From Planctomycetota bacterium (GTDB lineage Bacteria > Planctomycetota > Phycisphaerae > WQYP01), in NCBI GenBank assembly GCA_021780285.1, contig JAJXZA010000085.1, positions 1-6,791 of the forward strand: a stretch of DNA of 6,791 nt. Direction: 5' to 3'. The position numbers were made by a program, and so were the translations under genes. The first letter of the stretch is position 1; each line of letters opens with the position of its first letter. The notes below the pieces were generated by a model. That model did not search any database. It saw nothing but the letters and a program-made list of their open reading frames with translations, and was not told the DNA's origin. This document shows positions 5,309-6,791 of the stretch, one piece after another.

Positions 5309-6031
5309 ATGGCACAGGTACTGTTTTACAATACACCCGAACCGCTGGATTCGCAGAAGCATCGGCATCTCAAAATAAACACCCAGGCGGCAAGTTTGGC
5401 GTTTGCCAAGACCACCAACTCAGTGCCGCTGGCGGTGGTTGAGTTTGGGCCGGCAGCGCTTGAGTATCCGATTGTGTTTGCCGGGCCGAACGTTGAAACT
5501 CTCATGCCCGCGGCTCTTTTGGGCGTGCGCGACCGGGAGAATCTTTTTGTGGGTTCTGACGGCAAATGGCAGGGGCGGTATGTTCCGGCGTTTATTCGGC
5601 GGTACCCGTTTGTGCTGGGGCAGGCCAAGCCCGACAACTTCACCGTGATGATTGACACCCAAAGTCCGCTGCTGCAACCGGACCAGGGCGAAGCGCTGTT
5701 TACCGAACAAGGCGAGCAGACAGCTTATTTCAAGGAAGTCGTCAAGTTTCTGGCCGATTACCAGGCCCAAATGCAGCGCACGCAACTGCTGATGCAGGAA
5801 CTGCGGCGGCTGAACCTGCTGGTAAGCAAATCTCTGCAGGTAAAAGATCAATCCGGCAAAACATTTAATCTCACAGGCTTTTGGACGGTGGACGAAGAAA
5901 AACTCCGCTCGCTGCCTGAAGCCGACGCGGCGGCGATGCTGAAAAACGGCATGCTAGGCTCAATCTACGCGCACCTGCTGTCGCTGGCCAACGTTGTGGC
6001 GCTGCACAACCGCCTTAAACTGGCGGCGTAA
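5309..6031 (+). CDS. SapC family protein
   Basis: The 240-residue product has the length and conserved segments of the SapC family: a PLAVVEFGPAALEYPIVFAG strand-rich block (40-59), ALLGVRDRENLFVGSDGKWQGRYVP (69-93), RRYPFVL (97-103), and a C-terminal GFWTVDEEKL followed by LLSLANVVALHNRL (about 190-236). The family is named after a gene of the Campylobacter fetus surface-layer locus, but its biochemical role in most proteobacteria is not established. No signal peptide or membrane helix is visible; residues about 140-175 form a charged, Gln-rich helix that could be a coiled coil. The start at 5309 is chosen because GAGGA ends five bases before it; an ATG four codons earlier (5297) overlaps that site. 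The next gene on the strand is a secreted adhesin, 172 bases away, which suggests a shared surface role without proving it. Confidence 0.85.
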   Translation: MAQVLFYNTPEPLDSQKHRHLKINTQAASLAFAKTTNSVPLAVVEFGPAALEYPIVFAGPNVETLMPAALLGVRDRENLFVGSDGKWQGRYVPAFIRRYPFVLGQAKPDNFTVMIDTQSPLLQPDQGEALFTEQGEQTAYFKEVVKFLADYQAQMQRTQLLMQELRRLNLLVSKSLQVKDQSGKTFNLTGFWTVDEEKLRSLPEADAAAMLKNGMLGSIYAHLLSLANVVALHNRLKLAA

Positions 6032-6098
6032 GTAAGGTCAGGCGCGGAGAGTATTGAGCGAGAGAAACTAAAACAATTGGCCCGCAGCTGAACTGTCA

Positions 6099-6112
6099 GC
6101 AGGTGAACCTGC
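6099..6112 (+). other. Small hairpin in the sapC-adhesin gap
   Basis: GCAGG-TGAA-CCTGC is a perfect five-pair stem with a four-base loop, about 68 bases after the sapC stop and 16 bases before the larger hairpin. Confidence 0.45.
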
Positions 6113-6128
6113 AGGACCAGGCACACGT

Positions 6129-6167
6129 TTTGGCTCAAGGAGCCTGCAAGGTTGCAGCTGAGCCAAA
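6129..6167 (+). other. Composite hairpin in the adhesin leader
   Basis: TTTGGCTCA (6129-6137) is perfectly complementary to TGAGCCAAA (6159-6167). Inside, CTGCA (6144-6148) pairs with TGCAG (6153-6157) around a four-base loop AGGT, leaving six unpaired bases on the left and one on the right. No T-run follows, so it is not a standard intrinsic terminator for sapC. It ends 36 bases before the adhesin ATG, leaving the ribosome site (6191-6195) free; a role in translation control, mRNA stability or factor-dependent termination is possible. Confidence 0.6.
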
Positions 6168-6203
6168 CATGGTTGGGCGATGCGCTTTGAGAGGAATGTT
6201 TCC

Positions 6204-6791
6204 ATGCAATTTGCGACGGTTCTTTTGCGATCCGCAACCCGACGTACCCGGTTTAATCGAGCGGCCCGCCTGACAGCGGCTGCGAGTGCTGCCACCTTTG
6301 GCTCGACCGTCGCTGCATGGGCCGGCAGCAATTTCATAACACCCGACGGACGCACGCAAACCCAACTGCAAAACAACGGCAATACCACCACCATCACCAC
6401 ACGCACCATCGCGGGCGGCGACGCGTTTAATTCGTTTGGCAACTTTACCGTAGGCTCAGGTCATACGGTGAATCTGGTGGTCCCGACCGGCGCTTCACAC
6501 CTGGTCAATTTGGTATGGGACTCGCCGGTTCTGATTAACGGTGTGCTTAACAGCGTGGATGGCGGCCATATCGGCGGCAACGTGGTGTTTGTGGACCCGC
6601 AGGGGATGATTGTAGGCGCGGGCGGGACCGTCAACGTTGGCTCGCTTACAGCCATTAGTGCTTCGGCCAGTTTCATGAACACCTTGCTTAATCAGGCCGG
6701 CAAGATAGACCCGGCCGCCGCAAGCCAGTTGCTTTCGGGCACGGCCCCGCTGTCGCATGATGGCTCGGTGGTTATTGCGGGCAGAATCAAC
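6204..6791 (+). CDS. LktA-family filamentous adhesin (TPS secretion domain), N-terminal part, runs off the window
   Basis: The frame is open for 196 codons to the last base of the window. The first 40 residues are a long signal peptide: an Arg-rich n-region (1-22), an Ala/Thr-rich hydrophobic core and a likely cleavage after AWA (40). What follows matches the N-terminal secretion domain of two-partner-secretion exoproteins, specifically the leukotoxin LktA-like group: ITPDGRTQT (45-53), AFNSFGNFTV (74-83), VNLVVPTG (89-96), GHIGGNVVFVDPQGMIVG (121-138, with DPQG in place of the usual NPxG) and VNVGSLTA (143-150). Such proteins are exported by Sec, cross the outer membrane through a TpsB partner and fold as a beta-helix at the surface. 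The start has GAGGA eight bases upstream; an in-frame ATG at 6180 would add eight residues. No TpsB gene is in the window. The mature repeat region and the function (adhesin, toxin or biofilm factor) lie beyond the end. Confidence 0.88.
   Translation, partial: MQFATVLLRSATRRTRFNRAARLTAAASAATFGSTVAAWAGSNFITPDGRTQTQLQNNGNTTTITTRTIAGGDAFNSFGNFTVGSGHTVNLVVPTGASHLVNLVWDSPVLINGVLNSVDGGHIGGNVVFVDPQGMIVGAGGTVNVGSLTAISASASFMNTLLNQAGKIDPAAASQLLSGTAPLSHDGSVVIAGRIN

Overview
The window looks like a GC-rich Pseudomonadota (proteobacterial) chromosome segment, most likely beta- or gammaproteobacterial. The evidence is the gene set: a CvrA/NhaP2-type antiporter, separate MsrA and MsrB, an Nramp-like transporter, a SapC-family protein, and the start of an LktA-type two-partner-secretion (TPS) adhesin. 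No rRNA or tRNA is present, so the assignment is inference.

Left half (about 1-3079), all on the minus strand. In transcription order it holds a CPA1-type K+(Na+)/H+ antiporter (cvrA-like, 3079 to 1553), msrA (1462 to 965), msrB (877 to 401) and a short solitary HicB-like antitoxin (310 to 107). The antiporter, msrA and msrB are separated by about 90 bases each and could form one operon for ionic and oxidative stress. MsrA and MsrB repair the S- and R-epimers of methionine sulfoxide respectively. The hicB-like gene seems to have its own promoter, whose -10 lies so close to the ATG that the transcript may be leaderless. No hicA is visible.

Middle (3080-3786): about 700 bases of divergent intergenic DNA without a recognisable protein family. 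It contains two diverged copies of a 37-bp repeat (3119-3155 and 3668-3704) with a shared short companion block, a long imperfect inverted repeat (3151-3251), several hairpins, a strong-looking plus-strand promoter (TTGACA-17-TAACTT), and just downstream a perfect 7-1-7 palindrome resembling a Fur box. A 46-codon ORF with a Shine-Dalgarno sequence follows.

Right half (3787-6791), all on the plus strand: an Nramp-superfamily transporter whose metal-site motifs are DTDAGS and MPW instead of the canonical DPGN and MPH, then a sapC-family gene with a good sigma70 promoter, then a structured leader with a 9-bp-arm hairpin, and the first 196 codons of a large secreted filamentous adhesin that runs off the window. 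sapC and the adhesin may work together at the cell surface, but that rests on neighbourhood only.

The least explained parts are the intergenic repeat/operator region, the divergent Nramp motifs and the structured leader of the adhesin gene. I did not find a clearly new multi-gene system.
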